Assembly: GCF_003386165.1 (NCBI RefSeq) | Contig: NZ_QRDV01000003.1 | Location: 186,001-250,000, forward strand | Direction of reading: 5' to 3' | Length of the DNA stretch: 64,000 nt | DNA from: Winogradskyella eximia | GTDB taxonomy: Bacteria; Bacteroidota; Bacteroidia; Flavobacteriales; Flavobacteriaceae | In this document: piece after piece, positions 50,612 through 60,978 of the stretch | How the letters are laid out: every line of letters starts with the position of its first letter | Numbering within the stretch: the first letter of the stretch is position 1 | The notes under the pieces: model-generated | Told to the model about the DNA's origin: nothing | The model's database searches: none | Seen by the model: the letters and a program-made list of their open reading frames with translations, nothing else | Translations under genes and position numbers: made by a program

Positions 50612-51862
50612 TTATTTAGTTACAATTTGCACTGTACCTTGTGTTAATTGCTTCAATAATACAGTTTTATCTTTTTCTAACTCTTGTATTGCAACGTCGT
50701 TATAGTGCCTAATAGTGTAAAGACTCACATTTTCGTGACATGTTACTTTAAATTTCGCTTTTAAATGTTGAAGCAATTTTTCTAAATTATTGTATAAATT
50801 ATCAATACAAACAGAAAAACTAATCGCTGAATTCTGAATCACATCTACCTTCATTTTATACAAATGCAATAAACTAAAAATTTCACTAATATTTTCTTCC
50901 ATAATGTATGAAAAATCCAAAGAAGATAATGAAATTAAAGTCTGATTCTTTTTAACAATAAAACATGGAATCTCTGGCACTAAAGCTTTTCCTTTACTTA
51001 CACAGGTTCCATCTCCTTTTGGGTTTAAAAATGACTTAACATACAACGGAATTTCCTTTTGTTGTAGCGGCTGAAGCGTTTTTGGGTGAATTACAGATGC
51101 TCCATAAAATGCCAATTCTATGGCTTCTCTGTACGATATTTGATGTAGTAATTGTGCGTTGTCAAAATAACGAGGATCTGCATTTAATACACCTGGTACA
51201 TCTTTCCAAATAGTTACACTATTTGCATTTAAACAATACGCAAATATTGCAGCCGTATAATCACTACCTTCTCTTCCTAAGGTTGTGGTAAAATTATTGG
51301 CATCACTTCCTAAAAATCCTTGAGTAATATTTAAGATGTTAGTATCTAAATTAGTAGAAATATTATCTTGAGTAGCTTCCCAATTTACATTAGATCTTCT
51401 GTAGTAACTATCCGTTTTTATAAATTCCCTTACATCTATCCAATTATTTTTTAAACCAATTTCGTTAAGATAATGACTTATAATTGTGGTTGAAATTAAC
51501 TCACCAAAACCAATGGTTTGGTCGTAGACGTAATTATAATCTGGTGATTTATTGCTTTTAAAAAATGTATTTAATTCATCAAAAAGCATCTTTACATCTG
51601 TAAATACTTGGTGACGTTTATTTTCAAATAAATCGACTATAATGTCGTCATGGCATTTAATAACTTCATGGATAGCACTTTGTAATTCTGGTTTATTTTC
51701 AAAATAATTTTTGATAACCAACTCCATTCTATTCGTTGTTTTCCCCATTGCTGAAACCACAACTAAAGTCTTATCGAAACCTGTAGTTTTTAGAACTTCT
51801 GCTAAATTCTTTACACCATCTGCATCCTTTACTGATGCTCCACCAAATTTATAAACTCGCAT
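50612..51862 (-). CDS. Aspartate kinase
   Basis: The 416-residue enzyme phosphorylates aspartate in the first step of Lys/Thr/Met synthesis. Motifs are YKFGGASVKDADGV at the start, QGFLGSD-TTTLGREGSDYTAA, and the kinase turn WKDVPGVLNADPR. C-terminal residues about 300-400 form a tandem ACT-like regulatory part (QTLISLSS, KVDVIQNSAISFSVCID) with a weaker match. The length fits monofunctional kinases, without the homoserine dehydrogenase domain. It overlaps the upstream GNAT gene by 1 bp and is followed by the OlsF-like acyltransferase, a genomic arrangement with no obvious biochemical link. Confidence 0.88.
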   Translation of the reverse strand: MRVYKFGGASVKDADGVKNLAEVLKTTGFDKTLVVVSAMGKTTNRMELVIKNYFENKPELQSAIHEVIKCHDDIIVDLFENKRHQVFTDVKMLFDELNTFFKSNKSPDYNYVYDQTIGFGELISTTIISHYLNEIGLKNNWIDVREFIKTDSYYRRSNVNWEATQDNISTNLDTNILNITQGFLGSDANNFTTTLGREGSDYTAAIFAYCLNANSVTIWKDVPGVLNADPRYFDNAQLLHQISYREAIELAFYGASVIHPKTLQPLQQKEIPLYVKSFLNPKGDGTCVSKGKALVPEIPCFIVKKNQTLISLSSLDFSYIMEENISEIFSLLHLYKMKVDVIQNSAISFSVCIDNLYNNLEKLLQHLKAKFKVTCHENVSLYTIRHYNDVAIQELEKDKTVLLKQLTQGTVQIVTK

Positions 51863-52338
51863 TATAATTGGTTTAAATAATTAGTAATTCCGTTTTCGTC
51901 TAAGTGAACAACGTTCCAATCTCTCATAACATTTGCTCCTTTACTTTCGTAAAATTCTATAGCTGGATCGTTCCAATCTAAAACCTCCCAACTAACACGT
52001 TTAACTCCTATTTGCTTTGCATGTTTAACAACCGCATCTAAAAGTTGGGTACCCAAACCTTTACCTCTACATTTTTCACTAACAATAAGATCTTCTAGAT
52101 GCAAAACTTCGCCTTTCCAAGTTGAATATCTAGGATACACTAAAGCAATCCCTTCAATAGTATTTTCAACTTCTAAAACAAAACAAATAAATTTTGGGTG
52201 TGTACCAAAACCATCTTTTTCTAGATCAGAAACACTGACTTCTACAGCATCTGATTCCTTTTCGAATATTGCTAATTCTTGGATGAGTTCTAAAACTCTT
52301 GGCATATCTTGCCTAAGGGCTAATCGTGGTTGGTTCAT
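51862..52338 (-). CDS. GNAT-family N-acetyltransferase
   Basis: The 158-residue GNAT has the acetyl-CoA motif DLIVSEKCRGKGLGTQLL (R/Q-x-x-G-x-G/A) in the middle and KRVSWEVLDWNDPAIEFYESKGA near the end. Its overall length and the N-terminal PRVLELIQELAIFE segment resemble small polyamine or diamine acetyltransferases (SAT1-like). Substrate not determined. It overlaps the aspartate kinase start by one base, so the two are cotranscribed. Confidence 0.87.
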   Translation of the reverse strand: MNQPRLALRQDMPRVLELIQELAIFEKESDAVEVSVSDLEKDGFGTHPKFICFVLEVENTIEGIALVYPRYSTWKGEVLHLEDLIVSEKCRGKGLGTQLLDAVVKHAKQIGVKRVSWEVLDWNDPAIEFYESKGANVMRDWNVVHLDENGITNYLNQL

Positions 52339-52466
52339 TGATTATTTAAAAAGAAAACTCAAATATAACGCAACTCTATTGAGATAACAATTAATTTCTA
52401 GAACGAAAACGTTATAGTTTGTTAAAAAATACGATATTTGTGTGCTACTAATCAATAATTTACTTC

Positions 52467-53477
52467 ATGTCTAAAAGAAATCAAACCTTAGGGGAATTTA
52501 TAATTGAAAATCAAACGTCGTTCAAATACACGTCTGGCGAACTTTCCCGACTATTAAATTCTATTCGTTTAGCAGCAAAAGTTGTTAATCACGAAGTTAA
52601 CAAGGCTGGCTTAGTAGATATAATTGGAGCTGCAGGCGATACTAATATTCAAGGTGAAGACCAACAAAAATTAGATGTATATGCTAATGATAAGTTTATA
52701 CAAACCTTAACTAAGCGAAATATTGTTTGTGGAATTGCTAGTGAAGAGGAAGACGATTTTATTACAATTAATAGTCAAGATGAAAATCATCAGAATAAAT
52801 ACGTGGTATTAATAGATCCGCTTGATGGTTCTTCTAATATTGATGTAAATGTATCTGTAGGTACTATCTTTTCTATATACAGACGTGTAACTCCTGTAGG
52901 AACACCTGTAACGCTTGACGATTTTTTACAAAAAGGAAGTCAACAAGTTGCTGCTGGTTACGTTGTTTATGGCACATCAACAATGTTAGTTTATACCACT
53001 GGAGATGGTGTTAATGGTTTTACATTAAACCCAGCAATTGGTTCTTATTATTTATCGCATCCAGATATGCAATTTCCTGAAGATGGAAACATATATTCAG
53101 TTAATGAAGGGAATTACTCTGATTTTCCAGTAGGTATAAAAAAATACATTAAATATTGTCAAGAAGATGAAGGTGAAAGACCTTACACGAGTAGATATAT
53201 TGGATCTTTAGTTTCTGATTTTCATAGAAACATGATTAAAGGAGGTATTTATATGTATCCAAAAAGTTCTAAAAACCCAAATGGAAAATTACGTTTACTA
53301 TATGAATGTAATCCTATGGCATTTATTGCAGAACAAGCTAATGGTAAAGCAAGTGATGGTTATACTCGTATAATGGATATAGAACCAACAGAGCTTCATC
53401 AGCGTGTACCATTTATTTGTGGAAGTAAAAATATGGTAGATAAAGCGGAAGAGTTTATGAGAAATAATAACGTTTAA
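52467..53477 (+). CDS. fbp: Class I fructose-1,6-bisphosphatase
   Basis: The 336-residue gluconeogenic phosphatase has the metal site [19 protein letters not shown], with E...E (EEEDDF) ahead of it. The C-terminal part has [15 protein letters not shown]. It hydrolyses fructose 1,6-bisphosphate to fructose 6-phosphate. The length matches type I FBPases. It is monocistronic and ends at a bidirectional terminator. Confidence 0.96.
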   Translation: MSKRNQTLGEFIIENQTSFKYTSGELSRLLNSIRLAAKVVNHEVNKAGLVDIIGAAGDTNIQGEDQQKLDVYANDKFIQTLTKRNIVCGIASEEEDDFITINSQDENHQNKYVVLIDPLDGSSNIDVNVSVGTIFSIYRRVTPVGTPVTLDDFLQKGSQQVAAGYVVYGTSTMLVYTTGDGVNGFTLNPAIGSYYLSHPDMQFPEDGNIYSVNEGNYSDFPVGIKKYIKYCQEDEGERPYTSRYIGSLVSDFHRNMIKGGIYMYPKSSKNPNGKLRLLYECNPMAFIAEQANGKASDGYTRIMDIEPTELHQRVPFICGSKNMVDKAEEFMRNNNV

Positions 53478-53496
53478 AAAGGGATATTTTATTCAT

Positions 53497-53528
53497 AAAA
53501 AAAGCAACCTATTTAAGGTTGCTTTTTT
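53497..53528. terminator. Bidirectional terminator between fbp and the TerB-like gene
   Basis: AAAAGCAACC (53500-53509) and GGTTGCTTTT (53517-53526) around TATTTAA, flanked by A and T runs. Confidence 0.88.
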
Positions 53529-53549
53529 AGTTTATATAAGTTAGGTACA

Positions 53550-53981
53550 CTACTTATTCATACCTTTCATTTCTTCAATAAAGGTTTCAGAATCTACTTT
53601 ATCATAAGCAAGTGCTAAAGCTTTATCAGCAATATATTTTACATTTTGTGCATGAAAACCTAAACCTACACAAAGTTTCTCTAACAACCAGTGTTGATTA
53701 GGTCCTTCAATATCGTCAATCCAAACCATACGAGCTAAATCATATAAACGCTCTAAACGATCATCGTAAGAAAGTGGTGCATTTATAGGATGTGAGCTAT
53801 AATCCTTTAAAATATCTTTGTAATCGTGCTCTGAAATATCTAATCGTGTTGCTAAACGATCTAAAAAAGCTCTTTCTTTATCAGTGATTACACCATCACT
53901 CATTGCAACTCTTACTATGGCTGCAAAATGGTCTTCATTACGTTTTTTAAATCCGCTATCGAATAAATCTGAAAATGACAT
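53550..53981 (-). CDS. TerB-like helical protein
   Basis: The 143-residue, all-helical protein resembles the TerB/tellurite-resistance fold: HFAAIVRVAMSDGVITDKERAFLDRLA with the conserved acidic metal-binding helix, then ERLYDLARMVWIDDIEGPN. TerB proteins bind Ca2+ or another metal at the membrane. No other ter genes are in the window, so tellurite resistance is not implied; these single proteins are common in Bacteroidota. Confidence 0.82.
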   Translation of the reverse strand: MSFSDLFDSGFKKRNEDHFAAIVRVAMSDGVITDKERAFLDRLATRLDISEHDYKDILKDYSSHPINAPLSYDDRLERLYDLARMVWIDDIEGPNQHWLLEKLCVGLGFHAQNVKYIADKALALAYDKVDSETFIEEMKGMNK

Positions 53982-54071
53982 ATATCTATTTTATTTAAAT
54001 ATCTAATTAATAATTCTCAACAAATATAATTCTATTCAAAGAATTATCATTAAGGAACACTTCAAAAATTT

Positions 54072-54079
54072 TATATTTG
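54072..54079 (+). promoter_or_regulatory. -7 element for mfd
   Basis: TATATTTG is a perfect TAnnTTTG, 20 bp before the TTG start. The transcript start would be near 54086. Confidence 0.55.
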
Positions 54080-54098
54080 CACTTTCAAAATAAGAAAC

Positions 54099-57000
54099 TT
54101 GAGTAAAGTATCTATTGCCCAAACATTCGCACAGACTCTGCAATTGCAAAATCTGCAAACTGCTGTTGCCCAAAGTGAAACAAAAACACATTTAAAAGGC
54201 CTTATTGGTTCTTCGTTTTCAATTACAGTTTCTGAAGCTTTTAAAACCGCTGACAAACCCTTTTTACTAATTTTTGATGACAAAGAAGAAGCTGCTTTTT
54301 ATCTTAACGATTTAGAACAACTCATTAATGATAAAGATGTATTATTTTATCCAGGCAGTTACCGCAGACCATACCAAATAGAGGAAACTAACAATGCTAA
54401 CGTACTCTTACGTGCAGAGGTTTTAAACCGTATCAATTCGCGTAAAAAACCGTGTATTATTGTCACGTATCCTGATGCGCTTTTTGAAAAAGTAGTTACT
54501 AAAAAAGAATTAGAAAAGAATACATTAAAGATTTCAGTTGGAAACGACTTAAGCATCGATTTTGTAAACGAGGTCTTATTTGAATACAAATTTAAACGTG
54601 TCGATTTTGTTACAGAGCCTGGAGATTTCTCAGTTAGAGGTGGTATTGTAGATGTGTTTTCTTTTTCGCATGACGAACCTTACCGAATAGAATTTTTTGG
54701 AGATGAAGTAGATAGTATTAGAACGTTTGATGTAGAAACACAACTCTCTACAGAGCGCATTAAGAAAGTGAGTATCATTCCAAATGTGGCTAATAAAATG
54801 ATTGCAGAGCAACGCGAGAGTTTTCTAAAGTACATTTCTAATAAAACAGTCATTTTTTCTAAAAATGCAAACCTAATATTTTCTAGAATTGATGACTTTT
54901 ATGAAAAAGCAGAAGATGCTTTCAAAAATTTATCTAGTGAAGTTAAACATGCTTCACCTGAAGAATTGTTTTGTAATTCAGACTTATTAAAACGTCAGTT
55001 TTTAGAATATCCTTTAGTGGAATTTGGAAATGAAGCCTATTTTGCAAAACAACTTATTGCTTTTTACACCAAACCTCAACCAGCCTTTAACAAACAATTC
55101 AATTTATTAATTGAAGATTTAAATGAAAACCATGCCAATGGTATCATCAACTATATTTCTTGCGTAAGTGAACAACAAGCCAAACGCTTTCATGATATTT
55201 TTGATGATGCCGAACAAACCGTTCATTATAAAACGGTGGTGCTTTCACTTTATCAAGGTTTTATAGATTCTGAACATAAAATTGCAATTTATACAGATCA
55301 TCAAATTTTTGATCGTTACCACAAATTCCATCTTAAAAATGGGTATGCGAAGAAGCAGGCCATCACCTTAAAAGAACTTACAAATCTTGAAATTGGAGAT
55401 TATGTTACTCACATCGATCATGGTATTGGTAAGTTTGGAGGTCTACAAAAAATTGATGTTGAAGGCAAAAAACAAGAAGCCATTAAATTGGTGTATGGCG
55501 AGCGCGATATTTTATACCTCAGTATACATTCACTTCACAAAATCACTAAGTTTAACGGTAAAGATGGCAAACCACCAACCGTTTATAAATTAGGTAGTAA
55601 AGCGTGGAAAACCTTAAAGCAAAAAACAAAATCAAGAGTTAAGGAAATTGCCTTTAACCTTATTAAGCTTTATGCTAAACGAAAACTAAAAAAAGGATTT
55701 CAATACGCTCCAGATAGCCACATGCAATTGGAACTAGAAGCTTCTTTTATTTATGAAGACACTCCAGATCAAATTACCTCAACTGCAGATATAAAAGCAG
55801 ATATGGAAAGTGAGCGACCTATGGATCGTCTTATTTGTGGAGATGTTGGGTTTGGTAAAACTGAAGTTGCCATAAGAGCCGCTTTTAAAGCTGTTGATAA
55901 TGGTAAACAAGTCGCTGTCTTAGTCCCAACAACGATTTTGGCTTATCAACACTCTAGAACATTTAAGGAGCGTTTAAAAGATTTTCCGGTTACTGTAGAT
56001 TATGTTAATCGTTTTAGAACAGCTAAGGAAAAAAGAGAGACTTTAGAAGGATTAGAAAAAGGAAGTGTTGATATAATTATTGGTACACATCAACTCGCTA
56101 ATAAAAATGTAAAGTTTAAGAATTTAGGTTTACTCATTGTTGATGAAGAACAAAAGTTTGGTGTAGCCGTAAAAGAACGTCTTAAAACGATAAAAGAAAA
56201 TGTTGATGTTTTAACGTTAACTGCCACTCCAATTCCGAGAACGCTTCAGTTTAGTTTAATGGCAGCAAGAGATTTATCCGTAATTACAACTCCTCCACCA
56301 AATAGATATCCTATTGAAAGTCATGTTATTCGTTTTGCGGAAGAAACAATTAGGGATGCAGTGAGTTATGAAATTCAAAGAGGAGGTCAAGTGTTTTTTA
56401 TTCATAATAGAATTGAAAATATAAAAGAGGTCGCTGGTATGATTCAGAGGTTAGTTCCCGATGCCAAAATTGGCATTGGCCATGGACAACTCGATGGTAA
56501 AAAGCTCGAAAACCTTATGCTGGCTTTTATGAATGGTGAATTTGATGTTTTAGTAAGTACAACCATTATAGAAAGTGGTTTAGATGTACCAAACGCTAAC
56601 ACCATCTTTATCAATAATGCCAATAATTTTGGATTGAGTGATTTGCACCAAATGCGAGGTCGTGTAGGTCGTAGTAACAAAAAAGCCTTCTGTTATTTTA
56701 TTACTCCTGAGTATTCTGCAATGACAAACGATGCTAGAAAACGTATTGGTGCATTAGAACAATTTACCGAACTAGGTAGTGGATTTAATATTGCCATGAA
56801 AGATTTAGAAATTCGTGGAGCAGGAGATTTATTGGGAGGAGAACAAAGCGGATTTATTAACGATATTGGCTTTGACACCTACCAAAAAATTCTAAATGAA
56901 GCCATAGAAGAACTAAAGGAAACGGAATTTGTAGATTTATACAAAGATGATGGCAAACCTAAAACATATGTAAAAGATATTACTATTGACACTGATTTTG

Positions 57001-57431
57001 AGTTGTTGTTTCCAGACGATTATATCAATAATATTACCGAGCGTTTAAACCTTTACACCAAATTAAACGAAATTAAAACAGAAGAGGAACTCGCTAAATT
57101 TGAATCTGATATCATAGATAGATTCGGAGAATTACCAACGCAGGTTTCAGATTTATTAGATAGTGTCCGTTTAAAATGGATAGCTACAAAAATGGGCATA
57201 GAAAAATTGATTATGAAACAAGGTAAAATGATTGGTTATTTTGTTCAAGATCAGCAAAGTGGATTTTATCAAAGTGAAGCATTTACTAAAGTATTGCAGT
57301 TTGTTCAGGTAAATGCTAGTAAATGTAAAATGAAAGAAAAACAAACCCGAAAAGGTTTACGCTTGTTACTTACTTTCGAAAAAATAAAATCTACCAAACA
57401 AGCATTGGCTGCCTTATCTGATATGCAATGA
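54099..57431 (+). CDS. mfd: Transcription-repair coupling factor
   Basis: The protein has 1110 residues from a TTG at 54099, close to the E. coli length (1148). The UvrB-like N-terminal region has FDDKEEAAFYL. The RNA polymerase-interacting Tudor-like domain is near residues 430-500 (GDYVTHIDHGIGKF). The SF2 translocase has Walker A GDVGFGKTEVA, DEEQ in LLIVDEEQKFG, TATPIPRTLQ and QMRGRVGRS. The C-terminal D7 domain follows. It removes stalled RNA polymerase at DNA lesions and recruits UvrA. The stop overlaps the next gene by 4 bp (ATGA). Confidence 0.97.
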   Translation: MSKVSIAQTFAQTLQLQNLQTAVAQSETKTHLKGLIGSSFSITVSEAFKTADKPFLLIFDDKEEAAFYLNDLEQLINDKDVLFYPGSYRRPYQIEETNNANVLLRAEVLNRINSRKKPCIIVTYPDALFEKVVTKKELEKNTLKISVGNDLSIDFVNEVLFEYKFKRVDFVTEPGDFSVRGGIVDVFSFSHDEPYRIEFFGDEVDSIRTFDVETQLSTERIKKVSIIPNVANKMIAEQRESFLKYISNKTVIFSKNANLIFSRIDDFYEKAEDAFKNLSSEVKHASPEELFCNSDLLKRQFLEYPLVEFGNEAYFAKQLIAFYTKPQPAFNKQFNLLIEDLNENHANGIINYISCVSEQQAKRFHDIFDDAEQTVHYKTVVLSLYQGFIDSEHKIAIYTDHQIFDRYHKFHLKNGYAKKQAITLKELTNLEIGDYVTHIDHGIGKFGGLQKIDVEGKKQEAIKLVYGERDILYLSIHSLHKITKFNGKDGKPPTVYKLGSKAWKTLKQKTKSRVKEIAFNLIKLYAKRKLKKGFQYAPDSHMQLELEASFIYEDTPDQITSTADIKADMESERPMDRLICGDVGFGKTEVAIRAAFKAVDNGKQVAVLVPTTILAYQHSRTFKERLKDFPVTVDYVNRFRTAKEKRETLEGLEKGSVDIIIGTHQLANKNVKFKNLGLLIVDEEQKFGVAVKERLKTIKENVDVLTLTATPIPRTLQFSLMAARDLSVITTPPPNRYPIESHVIRFAEETIRDAVSYEIQRGGQVFFIHNRIENIKEVAGMIQRLVPDAKIGIGHGQLDGKKLENLMLAFMNGEFDVLVSTTIIESGLDVPNANTIFINNANNFGLSDLHQMRGRVGRSNKKAFCYFITPEYSAMTNDARKRIGALEQFTELGSGFNIAMKDLEIRGAGDLLGGEQSGFINDIGFDTYQKILNEAIEELKETEFVDLYKDDGKPKTYVKDITIDTDFELLFPDDYINNITERLNLYTKLNEIKTEEELAKFESDIIDRFGELPTQVSDLLDSVRLKWIATKMGIEKLIMKQGKMIGYFVQDQQSGFYQSEAFTKVLQFVQVNASKCKMKEKQTRKGLRLLLTFEKIKSTKQALAALSDMQ

Positions 57432-58291
57432 ATGAAAAAAGTCATTTAAATCATCTCTTATTGCTGATTTTTGCAACTGTTTGCCTTAGCACGTCTGGTC
57501 CTTTAGGTAAATTTATAGATATGCCAACACCAGTAATTATTTGGTGGCGTTCTATTTTAGCAACAATTATATTATTTCTTTTTTGTGTTTTTAAAGGCAT
57601 TAATTTAAAGATAAGTAATAAGACAGATCGCTTTACTTTTTTTATTGCCGCTTTATTAATGGGTGGACATTGGATTACCTATTTCTATGCTTTAAAGCTA
57701 TCTAACGTAGCTATTGGCATGATTTCATTATTCACATTTCCGGTTATTATAGCGCTTTTAGAACCCTTATTTTCTAAAACAAAATTAGATCCTATCCATA
57801 TTATCTTAGGTCTTATGGTTCTGCTTGGTATTTACATTTTAGCTCCAGAATTCAATTTAGAAAGCAATCAGTTACAAGGTATTATGTTTGGAGTACTCTC
57901 TGCAACCTGTTATGCCTTAAGAATTTTAATGCTAAAAGGACATATTGCCAACTACAATGGCACAATGCTTATGTTTTATCAAGTGTTGATTCTTACAGTA
58001 GTATTAGCGCCTATTTTATATTTTATGGACACCACTAATATTACAACACAGTATCCTTACGTTATACTTTTAGCTGTAGTTACAACAGCAATTGGACATA
58101 CCATGTTTGTTAATAGTTTAAAATATTTTAAAGCAAGTACAGCGAGTATTATTGGCAGTACACAACCTGTGTTTGGGATTATAATTGCCTTTTTTTTCTT
58201 GAATGAGATACCAACAATACATACATTTGCTGGAGGCGGTTTAATACTAGCAACAGTAGTTATTGAAAGCGTAAGATCTAAAAAGAAATAG
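57428..58291 (+). CDS. DMT-superfamily (EamA) transporter
   Basis: The 287-residue protein has ten predicted membrane helices as two EamA repeats: the first contains SGPLGKFID and HWITYFYALKLSNVAIGMI, the second ATCYALRILML and TTAIGHTMFVNSLKYFKASTASIIGS. It resembles metabolite exporters (drug/metabolite transporter). The overlapping ATGA with mfd couples translation, probably without functional relation. Confidence 0.88.
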   Translation: MNEKSHLNHLLLLIFATVCLSTSGPLGKFIDMPTPVIIWWRSILATIILFLFCVFKGINLKISNKTDRFTFFIAALLMGGHWITYFYALKLSNVAIGMISLFTFPVIIALLEPLFSKTKLDPIHIILGLMVLLGIYILAPEFNLESNQLQGIMFGVLSATCYALRILMLKGHIANYNGTMLMFYQVLILTVVLAPILYFMDTTNITTQYPYVILLAVVTTAIGHTMFVNSLKYFKASTASIIGSTQPVFGIIIAFFFLNEIPTIHTFAGGGLILATVVIESVRSKKK

Positions 58292-58348
58292 AATGTTTAA
58301 AATGGCTTAATTTTTGAAGCTAAATAACAGATAAAATAGCATATACAA

Positions 58349-59650
58349 ATGAAAAAAAATCTAATCATATTATTCGTAATACCTCTAATTTCTTTTGCGC
58401 AAAGTGTAAAAGGTACATTTTCTCCAGCAGAAGATTTTAGTTATGCTTTTCTATATGAAGCAACACCAGAAAGTGCTAATTACATCAATAGAGGAAAGCT
58501 TGATGGTGATGGAAATTTTGAAATCCAATTAGATTCTACCGTAAAACCTGGTATTTATAAAATTGTTTATGCGGTACCACCTGAGGAAAATAATTTCGAT
58601 TTTATCTACGACGGAAAAGAAACCGTTGCCTTTAACTTTAGTAATGAGAATGGCGTATTCTTTACTGAATCAGAAGAAAACAAACTTTGGAATTCTTACT
58701 TAAAAAGTATGGATATGGTCAACCAAACGATTAGTAATTATTTTGCTAAAGAAAACTCAGACAAAAAAGGATTCAACGCTATTTTCAAAACCTTAAAAGA
58801 CACACAAACAGGCTACGAAGAATTAGCTAAAGATAAATTAGTTTCTAGTTTCATTAGAGCTAATAAACCTTACATCCCTTCTGGATACGAGGATATTTCA
58901 ACCTATTCAAAAAACTTAAAACAACAGTATTTAAGTCAAGTTGATTTTAGTGATTACCTACTACAAAGCTCATCGTTTTTAGTAGATCGCGTTACAGCTT
59001 ATGTTTTAAATATGGTAGAAAACCCAAGTAACGACACCTATAAGCAACACATTGATGATGTAGCTGCAGCTATTAATAGTAATGACCTAATTATTAAAAC
59101 GAGTCTATTAGAAATGCTTTGGAAACACTTTTCGGACCAAAAAAATCATGAAGTTGCCAATTATATTACCACTAATTACTTACTAGAGTTAGCTAAAGCC
59201 ACAGAAAACAACGTTTTACTAGACATGGTAATAGCTTTTAAAAACACGTCTATTGGATCTAAAGCACCTAATTTTGATATTACATCTAATGGACAAAACA
59301 CCAACTTACATCAATTAGAAGGTGCAGAACACTATTTACTTATCTTTTGGAGTAGTACTTGTGGACATTGTTTAGATGAATTACCTAAAGTTAAAAAAAT
59401 GATTGCCGATAAACCCAATTTAAAAGTGGTTGCTTTTGGATTAGAAAATGAGGCTGATAGCTGGGAGAAAGCTATAAAAAACTATCCTGATTTTATTCAT
59501 CAAATTGGTTTAGATAAATGGGATAATCCCGTTGTAAAAACCTATGGAGTTTCTGCAACACCAATGTATTTTTTATTAAGTGCCTCTAAAATTATTATGG
59601 CTAAGCCTTATGAACTTGGAGATTTAGAGGTTATACTGCAAGGCTTATAA
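58349..59650 (+). CDS. TlpA/ResA-like thiol-disulfide protein with N-terminal DUF4369-like region
   Basis: The 433-residue periplasmic protein has a signal peptide to about residue 18 (SFAQ) and a beta-rich N-terminal region (about 20-105: SPAEDFSYAFLYEATPESANY and GKLDGDGNFEIQLD). A helical middle part follows, then a thioredoxin domain from about residue 305 with the WSSTCGHCLDELP active site (CGHC) and the cis-proline motif SATPMYF. This layout is typical of Bacteroidota TlpA-disulfide reductases. The signal peptide places it in the envelope. Partner substrates are unknown. Confidence 0.85.
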   Translation: MKKNLIILFVIPLISFAQSVKGTFSPAEDFSYAFLYEATPESANYINRGKLDGDGNFEIQLDSTVKPGIYKIVYAVPPEENNFDFIYDGKETVAFNFSNENGVFFTESEENKLWNSYLKSMDMVNQTISNYFAKENSDKKGFNAIFKTLKDTQTGYEELAKDKLVSSFIRANKPYIPSGYEDISTYSKNLKQQYLSQVDFSDYLLQSSSFLVDRVTAYVLNMVENPSNDTYKQHIDDVAAAINSNDLIIKTSLLEMLWKHFSDQKNHEVANYITTNYLLELAKATENNVLLDMVIAFKNTSIGSKAPNFDITSNGQNTNLHQLEGAEHYLLIFWSSTCGHCLDELPKVKKMIADKPNLKVVAFGLENEADSWEKAIKNYPDFIHQIGLDKWDNPVVKTYGVSATPMYFLLSASKIIMAKPYELGDLEVILQGL

Positions 59651-59671
59651 TATTATATATAACCCAAAAAG

Positions 59672-59711
59672 AAAACGCTCAGTAAAACAAGTGTTTTATC
59701 TGAGCGTTTTG
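59672..59711 (+). terminator. Rho-independent terminator after the TlpA-like gene
   Basis: AAAACGCTCAGTAAAAC and GTTTTATCTGAGCGTTTT form an extended stem around AAGT (59672-59711), with a short T run. Confidence 0.75.
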
Positions 59712-59813
59712 AAACTAAATAACCAACCAAATTTAGTTTCATATGTATCAATTTTGTTGTTTTTTAAGGTCTCATGGAATATCCCAATTTAAATTCTATT
59801 CTATGATTCAAGT

Positions 59814-60767
59814 TTATTCTTGACCATTTCTTGTATTTTCTCTCGTATTCTCTACTTTCTTTGTTTTTTGCTTACGTTTTTTAGGTTCATCAGATTGTTT
59901 AGCAGCCTTACCTTCTTCTACGTTTGCGTTTCTGTAATATTGAATGTATCCTCTTCCTTGAAATTCATATACTGTGCCAGAATTTGAATGGTACAACTCT
60001 ATCTTACTATCATTAATAACGCTGAGTTCAAAGAATTCATTGTCAAAGAAATCATAATCTAATGTTAATGTTTTTAGGTACATATTTCCTGAGACATTCC
60101 CTACTCCATAACTTCCTGTAAAGTCCCAATAAATATTATTAGTATTATAAACATTTGCGTCTTGAGAACTTCTAAATGTATCATCATTTCCACCAGATAA
60201 AAACTGAAGGTAATTCTCATTATCAAAATCATTTAAGGCTCCAAAATTACTTGTGTATGTTTTTTCCCAAGCATCGTATTCTTGTAAGAAGTAGTGAATG
60301 TTATCATAAAAAACATAATCATAATCAAAGTTAGAACGTTGGTAACCATCTAAAAAATAAGAGGTATCGTTAAAAGGGTTATATAATTCTATCGTATTGT
60401 TATCTACTTGGTAAACATCAAAACTATCATAACCATCAATGATATGATTAACATCTAAAACCATGTCGTAAGTATCATAGTATCCTATTTCTACACCATA
60501 GCCATTTCCCTGACTACCAATGCCAACTAAATTATTATTAGCATACATAACGCCATTCTTAAAAGACACTGTAAACGCTATCTGTAAAAATGGTGTTTCA
60601 CCATAACCTTGAGTTTCATTAATATCAACATACCATAAATCATAAGAATTTAATAATTGATTTAATGAAATTGATGGTTCATCAACATAATGTGTGTCTT
60701 CCACATAACAAGATGTAAAAAGTGTTGCAATAAATGCAAATCCGAAAAGTAGTTTTGTAGTTTTCAT
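59814..60767 (-). CDS. Aromatic-rich lipoprotein with charged C-terminal tail
   Basis: The 317-residue lipoprotein has lipobox FTSC with Cys20 as the anchor. The body is unusually rich in Tyr, Asn, Asp and Phe, with predicted beta-strands alternating with turns (for example SYDLWYVDINETQGYGETPFLQ). From about residue 283 it ends in a Lys/Arg/Glu-rich disordered tail (KQSDEPKKRKQKTKKVENTR) that differs sharply from the acidic body. No family recognised. A cell-surface adhesin or matrix binding role is possible but unproven. It is divergent from gpsA and convergent with the TlpA-like gene. Confidence 0.6.
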   Translation of the reverse strand: MKTTKLLFGFAFIATLFTSCYVEDTHYVDEPSISLNQLLNSYDLWYVDINETQGYGETPFLQIAFTVSFKNGVMYANNNLVGIGSQGNGYGVEIGYYDTYDMVLDVNHIIDGYDSFDVYQVDNNTIELYNPFNDTSYFLDGYQRSNFDYDYVFYDNIHYFLQEYDAWEKTYTSNFGALNDFDNENYLQFLSGGNDDTFRSSQDANVYNTNNIYWDFTGSYGVGNVSGNMYLKTLTLDYDFFDNEFFELSVINDSKIELYHSNSGTVYEFQGRGYIQYYRNANVEEGKAAKQSDEPKKRKQKTKKVENTRENTRNGQE

Positions 60768-60946
60768 AATCTAACGGTTTTAAGGTTATTACTTAGTGAT
60801 ATTCAAAACGTGTGCCAAAAAAATATAGTGATGCTATTGTAAGTATTACAAAAGCACATTTGTAGTGGGTATTTACAAATCTATAAACCTGTTAAAAACC
60901 GAAGCGTTAACATGGTTTTAGCTCGAATAATCTTATAAATTTTCCG

Positions 60947-60954
60947 TAACTTTG
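60947..60954 (+). promoter_or_regulatory. -7 element for gpsA
   Basis: TAACTTTG is a perfect TAnnTTTG. Transcription would start about 60961, so the true start codon must be downstream of the in-frame TTG at 60952. Confidence 0.55.
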
Positions 60955-60978
60955 ATATACAAAATTGATTTAATCTCT

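Noticed and set aside
53550..53981. Tellurite resistance operon
   Set aside because: Only a single TerB-like gene is present, without terZ, terA, terC or terD.
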